64,000 nt of DNA from Roseibium algicola. Its GTDB lineage: Bacteria > Pseudomonadota > Alphaproteobacteria > Rhizobiales > Stappiaceae. The stretch spans positions 1,054,001 through 1,118,000 of the forward strand of contig NZ_CP019630.1 of assembly GCF_001999245.1 (NCBI RefSeq), given 5' to 3'. The notes below the pieces were generated by a model that searched no databases, had not been told where the DNA came from, and saw only the letters and a program-made list of their open reading frames with translations. Each line of letters begins with the position of its first letter. Positions within the stretch are counted from its first letter, which is position 1. A program made the translations under genes and the position numbers. Of the stretch, positions 53,501 to 63,107 are shown piece after piece.

Positions 53501-54709
53501 ATGCCCGAAGCCTATATCTACGACCACGTGCGCACGCCGCGCGGACGCGGCAAGAAGGACGGTTCGCTGCACGAAGTGCCCGCCGTCCGGCTTGCGGCCA
53601 CCGCGCTGGAAGCGATCCGTGACCGGAACGGTCTCGACACGACGCGGGTGGACGACGTCGTCCTGGGTTGTGTCGACCCGGTCGGGGAAGCCGGAGGCGA
53701 CATTGCCCGTGCGGCGGTGTTTGCGGCCGGTTACGACAAGTCGGTTCCGGGCATGCAGATCAATCGCTTCTGCGCCTCCGGTCTCGACGCGGTCAACATG
53801 GCTTCGGCCCAGGTCATGGCAGGCCAGCACAAGCTGGTAATCGCCGGCGGCGTGGAAAGCATGAGCCGTGTCGGCCTTGGCGCTTCCGGCGGTGCCTGGC
53901 CGATTGAGCCGCAGGTGGCCATCCCCTCTTATTTCATGCCCCAGGGCGTCTCGGCTGATCTGATTGCCACCAAATACGGTTTTTCGCGCGATGATTGCGA
54001 TGCCTATGCGGTGGAAAGCCAGAAGCGCGCCGGCAAATCCTGGGAAGATGGCCGGTTCTCCGGATCCGTCGTGCCGGTGAAGGACGTCAACGGCATCACC
54101 ATTCTTGACCGGGACGAGCACATGCGGCCGGAAACCGACATGCAGTCGCTCGCCTCGCTCAACCCCTCCTTCGAAATGATGGGCAACATGGGCGGTTTCG
54201 ATGCGGTCGGCATCCAGGCCCATCCGGAAATCGAAAAGATCACCCATGTGCACCACGCCGGCAACTCCTCCGGCATTGTCGATGGAGCTGCCGCCGTTCT
54301 GATCGGTTCCAGCACAGCAGGCCGTTCCTCCGGCCTGAAGCCGCGTGCCCGCATCAAGGCTTTCGCCAATATCGGTTCCGAACCGGCCCTGATGTTGACC
54401 GGCCCGGTGGATGTTACCGAAAAGCTTCTGAAAAACGCCAAGATGGACATCAAGGACATTGATCTCATCGAGATCAACGAAGCCTTTGCCTCCGTCGTCC
54501 TGCGTTACCAGCAAGCCTTCGATCTTGATCCGGCAACGGTCAACGTCAACGGCGGTGCGATTGCCATGGGCCATCCTCTCGGCGCCACCGGCGCCATGAT
54601 CCTTGGCACCGTGCTCGACGAACTGGAACGCCGCGATCTCAACACCGCCCTCGTCACGCTGTGCATCGGCGCGGGCATGGGAACAGCGACCATCATCGAG
54701 CGGGTCTGA
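53501..54709 (+). CDS. fadA: Acetyl-CoA acetyltransferase (FadA-like thiolase)
   Basis: 402-residue thiolase that cleaves 3-oxoacyl-CoA with CoA to acetyl-CoA and a shortened acyl-CoA. The nucleophile is Cys91 in [13 protein letters not shown]. The catalytic His is in [11 protein letters not shown] and the second Cys in LCIGAGMGT near the C-terminus. AGGAGG precedes the ATG. It is followed after two bases by the cupin gene and then the FadB-like gene, so the last beta-oxidation steps are encoded together. Confidence 0.94.
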   Translation: MPEAYIYDHVRTPRGRGKKDGSLHEVPAVRLAATALEAIRDRNGLDTTRVDDVVLGCVDPVGEAGGDIARAAVFAAGYDKSVPGMQINRFCASGLDAVNMASAQVMAGQHKLVIAGGVESMSRVGLGASGGAWPIEPQVAIPSYFMPQGVSADLIATKYGFSRDDCDAYAVESQKRAGKSWEDGRFSGSVVPVKDVNGITILDRDEHMRPETDMQSLASLNPSFEMMGNMGGFDAVGIQAHPEIEKITHVHHAGNSSGIVDGAAAVLIGSSTAGRSSGLKPRARIKAFANIGSEPALMLTGPVDVTEKLLKNAKMDIKDIDLIEINEAFASVVLRYQQAFDLDPATVNVNGGAIAMGHPLGATGAMILGTVLDELERRDLNTALVTLCIGAGMGTATIIERV

Positions 54710-54711
54710 TC

Positions 54712-55095
54712 ATGATCAGCAACATCGACAGGGAATTCGCCCAGATCACTGACTACTGGTCGCCGCGTGTGGTGGCCGACGTCAACGACCAGAGCGTCAA
54801 GCTTGCGAAGCTGAAAGGCGAGTTCGTCTGGCACGACCACCAGGACGAGGACGAGCTCTTCTTCATCATCAAGGGCAGCCTCACCATCCGCTACCGCGAC
54901 CGGGACGATGTCGTCCTGAACGCCGGCGACATGCACGTCGTGCCCAATGGCGTCGAGCACAATCCGCTCGCAGAAGACGAATGCTGGGTGATGCTGTTCG
55001 AACCCGCAGAGACCAAACACACTGGCGACGTTGTCGTCGACGGCACGAAGACGGCTGCGCAACAGCGCGCCCATCTGCAGTCGACCGGCGCCTGA
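54712..55095 (+). CDS. Cupin-domain protein
   Basis: 127-residue single-domain cupin. Metal-ligand motifs: [19 protein letters not shown], with two His and a Glu, and [12 protein letters not shown] with the second-motif His. Probably a small metalloenzyme or ligand sensor. It starts two bases after the thiolase stop and ends 18 bases before the FadB-like gene, so it is embedded in the beta-oxidation operon. This kind of cupin is commonly found there in Rhizobiales but has no assigned role. Confidence 0.88.
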   Translation: MISNIDREFAQITDYWSPRVVADVNDQSVKLAKLKGEFVWHDHQDEDELFFIIKGSLTIRYRDRDDVVLNAGDMHVVPNGVEHNPLAEDECWVMLFEPAETKHTGDVVVDGTKTAAQQRAHLQSTGA

Positions 55096-55113
55096 CCCGA
55101 GGAGGACCATCAA

Positions 55114-57324
55114 ATGAGCTACAAGAATTTCACCGTTGAAACCGATGAGGACGGTTTTGCCCTGATCACCTGGGACATGCCGGAAAAATCGATGAACGTC
55201 ATCGATCTGTCGGTCATGGACGAGCTGGATGCGATTGTCGACCAGGTGGCAAGTGACGACGCCATCAAGGGGGCCGTGATCACGTCCGGCAAGTCCGCCT
55301 TTTCCGGTGGTGCCGACCTGACCATGCTGGAAGGGCTTCTGAAGGACTTCCACATCAAGCGCGGTAACGACGCGGAAGCTGCGGCCAAGGCTCTGTTCGA
55401 AGGATCGCGCAAGCTGTCTCAGGTCTACCGCAAGCTGGAAACCTGCGGCAAACCCTTCGTCGCCGCCGTTGCCGGCACCTGCATGGGCGGCGGTACCGAA
55501 CTGGCGCTGGCCTGTCATGGCCGCGTCGTTGACGAAGGCCTGAAAATGGGTCTGCCGGAAGTCAAGGTAGGCCTCTTTCCGGGCGCCGGCGGCACCCAGC
55601 GTGTCATGCGCATGACGGACGGACAGCAGGGCATGCAGTTCCTGCTCCAGGGCCGCACCCTGCGGGCACCCCAGGCCAAACAGATGAAACTGGTGGATGA
55701 AGTCGCCCCGACCAAGAAACTGGTCGCCGCCGCCAAGAAGATGCTGAAGGCAGGCCTCGACCCGGTCAAGGACTGGGACAAGAAGGGTTACAAGCTGCCA
55801 AACGGCAAGGTCTATTCCCCTGCCGGTTTCCAGTTCTGGCCGGCTGCCAATGCGATCTACCGCCGCGAGACCTATGACAACTATCCGGGTGCCCGCTACC
55901 TGCTGCGCTCCGTCGTCGAAGGTCTGCAGCTGCCGATGGATCTCGCGCTTCAGGTGGAAAGCCGCTACTTCGCCAAGGTGCTGCAGGCCCCGGAAGCCGC
56001 CAACATGATCCGCTCGCTGTTCGTCTCCATGCAGGAGCTGAACAAGCTGGCCCGCCGCCCGGTGGATCAGCGTCCAAACAAGATCCGCAAGATCGGCATT
56101 CTCGGCGCAGGCTTCATGGGTGCAGGCATTGCCTATGTTACGGCACAGGCGGGCATCGACGTCGTCCTGATCGACCGCGACCAGGAAGCCGCCGACAAGG
56201 GCAAGGCTCATTCCGAAGAGTTGATCACCAAGGCGATCAAGCGTGGACGGGCGAGCGAGGAGCAGAAGGAAAAGCTGCTGTCGAAGATCACCGCCACCGT
56301 CGATTATGAAGCCCTAGCAGATTGCGATCTGGTGATCGAAGCCGTCTTCGAAGATCGCGATATCAAGAAGGCGGTGACAGAGAAGGCCGAGGCGGTGATG
56401 AAGTCTCGTGCCATCTATGCTTCCAACACCTCGACCCTGCCGATCACCTCCCTGGCGCAGGCGTCCAAGCGGCCGAAGAACTTCATCGGCATCCACTTCT
56501 TCTCGCCCGTCGACAAGATGATGCTGGTGGAAGTGATCCTCGGCAAGCGCACCTCCGACCGCGCGCTTGCCATGGCGCTCGACTATATCAAGGCCATCAA
56601 GAAGACCCCGATCGTCGTCAATGACAGCCGCGGCTTCTATACCTCGCGTGTCGTCATGACCTATATCCGCGAAGGTCTGATGATGCTGGCGGACGGCGTT
56701 CCGGCGGCCATGATCGAGAATGCGGGCAAGATGGCCGGCATGCCGGTCGGACCGCTGTCGCTTGGCGATGAAGTGGCGCTGGATCTTGCCTGGAAGATCG
56801 TTTCCGCCACCCGCAAGGACCTCGGCGTCAAATATGTCGAAGGCCCACTCGACAACATCCTGGAAGAGATGGTGGTGAAGCAGGAGCGTTTCGGCCGCAA
56901 GAACGGCAAGGGCTTCTACGACTACAAGGGCAAGGACAAGAGCCTGTGGCCCGGCATTCCGGAAGTCACCGGCCAGCCGAAACCCGCAGAGAGCTTCAAC
57001 ATCGAAGAACTCAAGCAGCGTCTCCTGGTGATGCAGGCGCTCGAAACCGCCCGCATCTTCGAGGAAAAGTGCCTGACGGACGTGCGTGAAGCCGATGTCG
57101 GCTCCATCCTTGGCTTCGGCTTCGCACCCTATACCGGCGGTACGCTCAGCTATATCGACATGATGGGCACGCCGGCCTTTGTCGACTTGTGCAAGAAGTT
57201 CACCCGCAAGTGGGGACCGCGCTTCAAGCCGAACAAGCTGCTGAAGGACATGGCCAAGGAAAACGAAACGTTCTACGGCAAATTCCCGCCGAAAGCCGAA
57301 GCCAAGGTCAAGGACGCAGCCTGA
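55114..57324 (+). CDS. fadJ: FadB/FadJ-like enoyl-CoA hydratase / 3-hydroxyacyl-CoA dehydrogenase
   Basis: 736-residue bifunctional beta-oxidation enzyme. The N-terminal crotonase domain (about 1-200) has GGADLTML and [15 protein letters not shown] for the oxyanion hole and catalytic Glu, then [16 protein letters not shown]. The NAD-binding domain starts at about 328 with [13 protein letters not shown]. The catalytic His lies in [14 protein letters not shown]-terminal 3HCDH domains follow (GFYTSRV, GKGFYDY). GAGGAGG precedes the ATG. It hydrates enoyl-CoA and oxidises 3-hydroxyacyl-CoA, between the dehydrogenase and thiolase steps of the same operon. Confidence 0.95.
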   Translation: MSYKNFTVETDEDGFALITWDMPEKSMNVIDLSVMDELDAIVDQVASDDAIKGAVITSGKSAFSGGADLTMLEGLLKDFHIKRGNDAEAAAKALFEGSRKLSQVYRKLETCGKPFVAAVAGTCMGGGTELALACHGRVVDEGLKMGLPEVKVGLFPGAGGTQRVMRMTDGQQGMQFLLQGRTLRAPQAKQMKLVDEVAPTKKLVAAAKKMLKAGLDPVKDWDKKGYKLPNGKVYSPAGFQFWPAANAIYRRETYDNYPGARYLLRSVVEGLQLPMDLALQVESRYFAKVLQAPEAANMIRSLFVSMQELNKLARRPVDQRPNKIRKIGILGAGFMGAGIAYVTAQAGIDVVLIDRDQEAADKGKAHSEELITKAIKRGRASEEQKEKLLSKITATVDYEALADCDLVIEAVFEDRDIKKAVTEKAEAVMKSRAIYASNTSTLPITSLAQASKRPKNFIGIHFFSPVDKMMLVEVILGKRTSDRALAMALDYIKAIKKTPIVVNDSRGFYTSRVVMTYIREGLMMLADGVPAAMIENAGKMAGMPVGPLSLGDEVALDLAWKIVSATRKDLGVKYVEGPLDNILEEMVVKQERFGRKNGKGFYDYKGKDKSLWPGIPEVTGQPKPAESFNIEELKQRLLVMQALETARIFEEKCLTDVREADVGSILGFGFAPYTGGTLSYIDMMGTPAFVDLCKKFTRKWGPRFKPNKLLKDMAKENETFYGKFPPKAEAKVKDAA

Positions 57325-57333
57325 TCGACAACC

Positions 57334-57361
57334 GATGCCGCTTCCGAACGGGAGCGGCATC
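57334..57361 (+). terminator. Hairpin after the FadB-like gene
   Basis: GATGCCGCT and AGCGGCATC arms with an inner CC/GG pair, ten bases after the stop codon. The T-run is missing, so rho dependence or RNA-end protection is possible. Confidence 0.55.
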
Positions 57362-57473
57362 ACCCTATCGCATTCGCCAGCAATTGTTAGCATTTCACGA
57401 CAAAACTTGATCCGGCGTGACTTGTCATGCACAGTTCTGCTTGGAATTAAGCATGGGCAGGCTGGAGATACGA

Positions 57474-58595
57474 ATGCCGCTAGATGGCGAATGGGCGCGC
57501 TCGGATGTCTTCCGCGTTCTGCGCGACATTTGTTCGAACGCCAATCTGGACTGGCCTCAAATGGCCAGGGACTATGAATTCGATCTCGCCAGCCTGGACG
57601 ACCCGCAAGGTACCGTGCCGATAGCCGCCTGGCATGCCGTTTTTGAACATATCGCCAATGTCCTGGGCGATGACGCCGTCATGTTCGATCTGTTCAACAC
57701 GATCGACATCGGCTGCTTCTCAATCTTCGACTATCTGTTTGCCTGCGCTCCGTCACTTCGGGAGGCCTGTCAGGCCTGGGCGAAGTTCAGTCCGATCAGA
57801 ACCAATGCCTATCGGGTGATTTTCGAGGAAGACGAAACCGGCGGCTTCGTGGAATGGCCTATCCTTGAAGGACGCGGTGAATGGCGACAGAACGTGTTCG
57901 GACGCATCGGCTGGGCGACCCAGCAGATTGAACATGCACTCGACATGAAAGCGCCGCCAATCCTTATCGAGCTCGCGACCTCACAACCAAATTGCACGTC
58001 CAATTTTCAGAAGAAATATCAGGGCCGCATCAAGTTCGGCGCGACCCGCAACAGGATTTCGTTTCCGAAAACGTTGCTCTCCCGCCCGCTCCGGCGCCAC
58101 GACGCCCACCTTTACGAGATCATCCTGACGTCTGCGAATTCGGAACTGGAAAGGTTCGGCCAGTTTGAATCTCCGCTGTCGCGCATTGCCAATGAAGTTT
58201 CCGCCAGTCTGTCGACCGGGACATGCACCCTGCCGCTCATTTCAGCGAAACTTGGCATGTCGCAGAGGGCGGTGCAGAGGCTTCTGGAAAAGGAAGGCAC
58301 CAGCTTCCGTCAGCTAAGCGAGGAAGTTCGGCGTTCCGCAGCCGAACGATATCTTCTGGGAACGGACCTTCCGATGAAGGAGATCGCCTATCTCCTCGGC
58401 TTTTCGGAACTGAGCACCTTTTCGCGCGCCGTGAAGACATGGTTTGGCGTCTCCCCCAAGAAGGTTCGGGATGCCCCCCGCTCCAGATCTCCTGCTGCTG
58501 CTAATTCCACGACGGGGCGCAAGCAATCGCTGCAGCGCCCCAGGGTCACGGTGGCGACGCCCTCCGCTGTTCGGCAATCCGCTGCCACAAAATGA
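57474..58595 (+). CDS. AraC-family regulator, Arabinose_bd (PF12625) type
   Basis: 373-residue regulator with an N-terminal PF12625-type domain (about 20-205: VPIAAWHAVFEHIANVLGD, ...IFDYLFACAPSLREA) and a C-terminal AraC domain (about 255-345; SQRAVQRLLEKEGTSFRQL, then MKEIAYLLGFSELSTFSRA). A basic, Ser-rich tail follows. ATG 57474 follows GGAG at six bases; earlier in-frame starts lack a ribosome site. It follows the FadB-like gene on the same strand, after a hairpin, and may sense a fatty acid or related ligand, as PF12625 members often do. Confidence 0.88.
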   Translation: MPLDGEWARSDVFRVLRDICSNANLDWPQMARDYEFDLASLDDPQGTVPIAAWHAVFEHIANVLGDDAVMFDLFNTIDIGCFSIFDYLFACAPSLREACQAWAKFSPIRTNAYRVIFEEDETGGFVEWPILEGRGEWRQNVFGRIGWATQQIEHALDMKAPPILIELATSQPNCTSNFQKKYQGRIKFGATRNRISFPKTLLSRPLRRHDAHLYEIILTSANSELERFGQFESPLSRIANEVSASLSTGTCTLPLISAKLGMSQRAVQRLLEKEGTSFRQLSEEVRRSAAERYLLGTDLPMKEIAYLLGFSELSTFSRAVKTWFGVSPKKVRDAPRSRSPAAANSTTGRKQSLQRPRVTVATPSAVRQSAATK

Positions 58596-59155
58596 TTTCG
58601 TCTCCAGCCTCTGACAGGGCTTGGTCACCGCGAAGCTGTGATGGCTTGAGAATTGCGGCACGGCGGTTACGGGCTTGTCACCACCGTGCCAGAGATCATT
58701 CTTGTTGCCGGCGGTTCCGTCGAGAACACTCGACTAAACCCGCCAATACCGCTATCGGCTGCTCTTTCATTTGCATGAAGAACAGGACGGGTCGATGGCG
58801 GCTGGCCCATCCTGCAGTGTGCGCGCCTTTTTTGCCGGTTCAGCACTTGTGCCGGTCCGGCGGCTGTCTTTCACCGCAGGTAGAGGAAGGCAGACCGTCG
58901 CGGTTGTGGGTGGCCGCAAACAATCTAGATGCACATTCCTGAAAGTTTAATACGCCAGCAGGGCCGCTGCGTCTTTGGCAGGAAGCGAACAGAACTTTAC
59001 GAATTACGACACCAAACTTAATTAATAAGAAATTTTACAAACGGCCTTCGCACGAGCTGGAGTTGCCGCCGTGCTTGCCAGGCCTCATTGTAATCGACAC
59101 CGAATATTCCTAACTTCTGGCCAGGAATACTAGCAACGTCATGCAGGAGACACAT
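58596..59155. other. 560-bp intergenic region
   Basis: No convincing gene. A 116-codon plus-strand frame (58592-58942) is Arg/Cys-rich, without family resemblance, and is read as chance. The part after about 58950 is AT-rich. A 7-bp inverted repeat (TATTCCT / AGGAATA, 59105-59129) lies 27 bases before the DUF6460 start. Confidence 0.5.
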
Positions 59156-59431
59156 ATGTCCGACACCGGCCTGAGCCGATTTCTGGGAGGTTCACCAGCC
59201 CAGGTGCTTTTGCGGCTTGTGTTCCTGTCCTTCGTTGTCGGCATTATCCTGTCCGCGCTGAACCTCGACCCGCTCGACCTGATCACCATGTCGATCGATT
59301 TTGTCGAACGCCTGTGGAACATGGGTTTCAACGCCCTTGGACGCCTGGGCAAGTATCTGGTTATCGGTGCAATGGTGGTTGTCCCGATCTGGCTGGTTAC
59401 TCGCATTCTGGCCATGGGTCGAAACCGCTAG
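59156..59431 (+). CDS. DUF6460 small membrane protein
   Basis: 91-residue inner-membrane protein with two helices (about 20-40 and 65-85). Its start MSDTGLSRFLGGSPAQVLLR, the segment VERLWNMGFNALGRLGKY and the end VVVPIWLVTRI match the DUF6460 family of Rhizobiales. Function unknown. AGGAG lies seven bases before ATG 59156; an ATG at 59141 has no ribosome site. Confidence 0.85.
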   Translation: MSDTGLSRFLGGSPAQVLLRLVFLSFVVGIILSALNLDPLDLITMSIDFVERLWNMGFNALGRLGKYLVIGAMVVVPIWLVTRILAMGRNR

Positions 59432-59487
59432 TCCCGGCAGAGGACTGCGTTTGTCACTTAAGGCAAGCACGCAACCCTTGCGGGAAA

Positions 59488-59502
59488 TTAACCCTTTCTT
59501 AA
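59488..59502. promoter_or_regulatory. Candidate CtrA box
   Basis: TTAA-CCCTTTC-TTAA matches the CtrA consensus TTAA-N7-TTAA, 53 bases before the following ATG. An additional AATTAACTG lies just downstream. CtrA controls motility, pili and cell-cycle genes in alphaproteobacteria. Confidence 0.5.
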
Positions 59503-59554
59503 TCATAATTAACTGAAACTGGCGGAACCTCCCCGAGCCTTAAGGGGCCCTTGC

Positions 59555-60601
59555 ATGTCCGCCATCGCAACATCGAAATTTGCTGCCTCCTACCAGGCCT
59601 ACGCCCGCGCGGGTTCTGGTGCGGGCAATCGCTCAGGTTCGCTTGCTGCCGCACAAACGCTCACCACGTTTCTGGGGGCCAACGGTTCGGCCGACGACGA
59701 GGACAAGGCAAAATCCCTCTTCGAAACCTACAAGGATTCTGTTGAGCTCAGCGACGGCCTCGCCCGCTCGGTAGAGAACAACAAGGATGCGATGCGCAGG
59801 CAAAAGATCGAGATGGTCCAGAAGCGCATCGAACGGCTCAAGGAAATGCTGCGGTTCGCAACGCCGGAGCAGGCCAAGCGTCTGCTCAAGGAGCTGAAAC
59901 AGATCTCCAAGGAGTTCAAGTCCGCCTCCCAGGACCTCAAGTCGGCAGGTCAGGGCTTGAGCGGTGGAGGCGTCGGCACGGGTGTTCTTTCAGGTGCTTC
60001 AAACATCGCCGCCACAGCAGATATCATAACCAGTGCCGGGACGCAGGTTAATGCAACCTCCGCATTGGTCGAGACTGTGTCTGCAGCAGCGAGCAGTCCC
60101 GAGACACAAATTCCGGTATCCGGATCTGAAACGGGTGACGCGACTTCGGGACCGGAGAGCCAGGCGACGGGTCAGGCTCAGACCGGAGCGGAGCAGGATG
60201 GTTCTTCCGCAGGCGCACAGGATCCGGACAGCTGGCGGGAAGACCTGAAAGCGGCTGTCCTGACCTACACAAAACAGCAACAGGAAACGAACAAGGCAAT
60301 CGCCGCAAGCCGCAGGTCCGGGCTGCAGGGCGACAAGGAAGTCCTCGCCAAGATGGCTGAGGACATCAAATCTCTTGCCCAACAGATAGAACGCCTGCTC
60401 AAGCGCGATGAGCGCGACACAAAAAAAGATCTGAAAGACGTCCGTGCAGATCTCAAGGACGGCGTCAAGGCACTGAGGACCTCAGACTTCAGCGCGCAGC
60501 CAGACCCAGCTTCCACCGCGAGCCCTGCGGGTACGGACGGGGTTTCGACCGCAACCGGTTCGACATCGGTCTCCCTGCAGGTGTCCGATATCCTGGTGTG
60601 A
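59555..60601 (+). CDS. Unrecognised coiled-coil protein
   Basis: 348-residue protein not assigned to a family. The N-terminus (1-45) is Ala/Ser/Gly-rich, without an obvious signal peptide. Residues about 75-135 form a strongly charged coiled coil (KIEMVQKRIERLKEML, LKELKQISKEFKSASQ). A low-complexity Ser/Gly/Thr/Gln stretch covers about 140-225. A second helical segment (about 228-310, ending with DTKKDLKDVRADLKDGVKAL) precedes a Ser/Thr-rich tail. No helices crossing a membrane. The composition resembles secreted or surface structural proteins of the flagellar-associated type; a CtrA-like box lies upstream. Confidence 0.7.
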   Translation: MSAIATSKFAASYQAYARAGSGAGNRSGSLAAAQTLTTFLGANGSADDEDKAKSLFETYKDSVELSDGLARSVENNKDAMRRQKIEMVQKRIERLKEMLRFATPEQAKRLLKELKQISKEFKSASQDLKSAGQGLSGGGVGTGVLSGASNIAATADIITSAGTQVNATSALVETVSAAASSPETQIPVSGSETGDATSGPESQATGQAQTGAEQDGSSAGAQDPDSWREDLKAAVLTYTKQQQETNKAIAASRRSGLQGDKEVLAKMAEDIKSLAQQIERLLKRDERDTKKDLKDVRADLKDGVKALRTSDFSAQPDPASTASPAGTDGVSTATGSTSVSLQVSDILV

Positions 60602-60612
60602 ACCGGCTGGCT

Positions 60613-61560
60613 TTAGCCGGCCACCTGTTCATTGGCGGCGACCATAGTGAAATCCTCAGCCATAACGGCCTTGGCTGTTCGATGCAGTGTCACATGGCGA
60701 TCGGCCAATTCGTCGATATCCGTCGAATAGCCTCCGCCCAGAACGCCCGCCAGCGGCACGCCCGCCTTTCGCACCGTTTCGATGACATAGCGGTCACGCC
60801 TGCAAAGACCGTCGCGTGACAGCGACAGTCTGCCGAGACGATCACCGGCATAGGGATCGACACCGGCATTGAAGAAAACGATGTCCCAGGGCCCCTGGCG
60901 CAGCAGGTCAGGCAGAACCTCTTCCAGAACAGCAAGATAGACTTCGTCACTCGTCCCATCGGCAAGACCTATATCGAGATGGGAGGGGACCTTTCGCACG
61001 GGGTAGTTCTTTTCCGAGTGAAGCGAGAAAGTGAAGACATCCGGGTCGCCCTGAAAGATGTCCGCGGTTCCGTCTCCCTGATGCACGTCCAGGTCGACCA
61101 CCAGCGCCTTACGGATGGCGCCGTCCGCCTGCAACACCTTGATGGCAACTGCGACGTCGTTGAAGACGCAGAACCCGGCTCCGTGTGCACGCCGGGCATG
61201 ATGACTGCCGCCGGCGGTGTTGCAGGCAATGCCGTGTTCCAACGCCAGATATCCCGTCAACACGGTCCCACCCGTTGCACAGCGTGCCCGCAGGGCGATG
61301 TCCTCGCGCATCGGAAAACCGATTTCCCGCGCCACCTTTTCCGGCACCCGGGCATTGAAGACCTGATCCACATAGGCCGGCTCATGTGCGAGTGCGACCC
61401 ACTCGAAGGGGGCGGGACGAGGCCTGAAAAAGGCGTTGTCGCCGAGAAGCCCTTCCTGCCGTATCAACTCGGCGACGGCACGGAACTTGTCCATCGGGAA
61501 CCGGTGATTGGCGGGAAGATCGGCGCAGTAGGCCGGATGGTGAACGATAGGCAGGGTCAT
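60613..61560 (-). CDS. Histone-deacetylase-family (acetylpolyamine-type) amidohydrolase
   Basis: 315-residue zinc amidohydrolase. The active site is complete: GGSHHARRAHGAGFCVFND (His pair), LVVDLDVHQGDGTA (zinc Asp and His), FFNAGVDPYAGDRLG (zinc Asp) and GGGYSTD (Tyr). It probably removes acetyl groups from small molecules such as acetylpolyamines or from proteins. It is convergent with the coiled-coil gene; a short hairpin (CCGGCT/AGCCGG, 60603-60620) spans the 11-base gap. Confidence 0.92.
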   Translation of the reverse strand: MTLPIVHHPAYCADLPANHRFPMDKFRAVAELIRQEGLLGDNAFFRPRPAPFEWVALAHEPAYVDQVFNARVPEKVAREIGFPMREDIALRARCATGGTVLTGYLALEHGIACNTAGGSHHARRAHGAGFCVFNDVAVAIKVLQADGAIRKALVVDLDVHQGDGTADIFQGDPDVFTFSLHSEKNYPVRKVPSHLDIGLADGTSDEVYLAVLEEVLPDLLRQGPWDIVFFNAGVDPYAGDRLGRLSLSRDGLCRRDRYVIETVRKAGVPLAGVLGGGYSTDIDELADRHVTLHRTAKAVMAEDFTMVAANEQVAG

Positions 61561-61742
61561 CTGTGCGCAATATAAGGCACGCCGGCGCTACGGGCACCCC
61601 TTTGAACGACACAGCAGATCCGAATTTTACGGCTCAGTGCAAATTCGGCAGCCATGTCCGTGAATACCCGGTATGTGCCGAAATGAATTGACGTGCCGAG
61701 GCAAGGCAGACATGAAGGTCTTCCTCTCGAAGCGAGCCATCG

Positions 61743-63095
61743 ATGTCCCAACTTTCAGCAACCGGCGAGCGGCCGAAACTGGCGTTTGCGGTTACCCACC
61801 GCACTGTTCTTGCCATCGCCATTCCGATGACACTCGCCTATCTGTCGACGCCCCTGCTCGGCATCGTCGACATGGCCGTGATCGGCCGCCTTGGTGACCC
61901 GGCTCTGCTTGGCGGGATTGCCATAGGCGGGATCATCTTCGACCTGGTGTTCACGACCTTCAACTTCTTGAGGTCCGGGACGACAGGCCTGACAGCCCAG
62001 GCTTTCGGTGCCCAGAACGAAGAAGAAGTCAGGGCAACACTGCTGCGCGCCTTCGTGATTGCGGCCATCGGCGGGCTCCTGGTCATCTTCTTGCAAGCTC
62101 CCTTGCGGGAAATCGGGCTCTGGTTCCTGGGAGGCAGTGCGGATGTGCAGGCCGCAACGAGCCGCTACTTTGACATCCGCGTCTATAGTGCCCCTTTTCT
62201 CCTTGCAAACTATGCCATGCTCGGCTGGTTCATCGGCCTCGGGCGTGCGGGAACAGGGCTGGTGCTTCAGCTCGTTCTGAACGGGCTCAACATCGGCCTC
62301 AGTGTCTGGTTCGTCATCGGTTTCGGCTGGAGCGTGGAAGGTGTCGCGCTGGCAACTGTCCTGAGTGAAATCGCGGCAACGGCACTGGGCGTCTGCCTGG
62401 TCGTCTTCACCACCGGCAAGACGTCCTGGCCGGCTTTTCAGGTGATTTTCGACCGCCGCCTGCTGGTGCGCATGATGGCCGTCAACCGGGACATCATGAT
62501 CCGCTCCTTCACCCTTCTCTTCGCCTTCGCGTTTTTCACGGCGCGTTCGGCAGACCAGGGTGACACCGTATTGGCCGCAAACGCTTTGCTTGAGAAGTTC
62601 ATCATGCTGGCTGCGTTCTTTCTGGATGGTCTGGCAACTGCGGCGGAACAGCTTGCGGGCCGCGCGGTCGGCGCAAGATACCGGCCCGCCTTCGACCGCG
62701 CATTGAAACTGACAGCACTGTGGAGCTTCGCCCTGGCGGGGATCCTGTCGACGCTGTTCTGGTTTTTCGGGCAGTACATGATCGATTTCATGACAACGGC
62801 AGAAGATGTCCGTCAGGTAACGTCGACCTATCTTGTGTGGGCGATACTGACCCCGGTCTTCGGCGTGCTGGCATTCCAGATGGACGGGGTCTTTATCGGC
62901 GCTACGTGGTCATCGACCATGCGCAACATGATGCTGTTGTCGCTCGTCGTTTACCTGGCTGCCTATTACCTTCTGTTTCCTATCCTGGGGAACCACGGTC
63001 TTTGGCTCGCCTTCCTGTTGTTCTTCGGAACGCGTGGCCTGACATTGCTGGCCGCCTGCAGAAAGCGGGCAGCCGAGACGTTCGGCAACGCATAA
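61743..63095 (+). CDS. MATE-family efflux transporter (DinF-like)
   Basis: 450-residue MATE transporter with 12 helices in two MatE halves. The N-terminal half contains PLLGIVDMAVIGRLGDPALL and GTTGLTAQAFGAQNEEE, typical of the DinF subgroup. It exports cationic or toxic compounds using Na+ or H+. The divergent gene is the HDAC-family hydrolase (183-base gap); its end is 12 bases from the convergent pyrD end. Confidence 0.93.
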   Translation: MSQLSATGERPKLAFAVTHRTVLAIAIPMTLAYLSTPLLGIVDMAVIGRLGDPALLGGIAIGGIIFDLVFTTFNFLRSGTTGLTAQAFGAQNEEEVRATLLRAFVIAAIGGLLVIFLQAPLREIGLWFLGGSADVQAATSRYFDIRVYSAPFLLANYAMLGWFIGLGRAGTGLVLQLVLNGLNIGLSVWFVIGFGWSVEGVALATVLSEIAATALGVCLVVFTTGKTSWPAFQVIFDRRLLVRMMAVNRDIMIRSFTLLFAFAFFTARSADQGDTVLAANALLEKFIMLAAFFLDGLATAAEQLAGRAVGARYRPAFDRALKLTALWSFALAGILSTLFWFFGQYMIDFMTTAEDVRQVTSTYLVWAILTPVFGVLAFQMDGVFIGATWSSTMRNMMLLSLVVYLAAYYLLFPILGNHGLWLAFLLFFGTRGLTLLAACRKRAAETFGNA

Positions 63096-63107
63096 GAACA
63101 GCTGTAT

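Noticed and set aside
58592..58942. 116-codon plus-strand frame after the AraC gene
   Set aside because: Overlaps the AraC stop, is Arg/Cys-rich with no family or ribosome site; read as chance.
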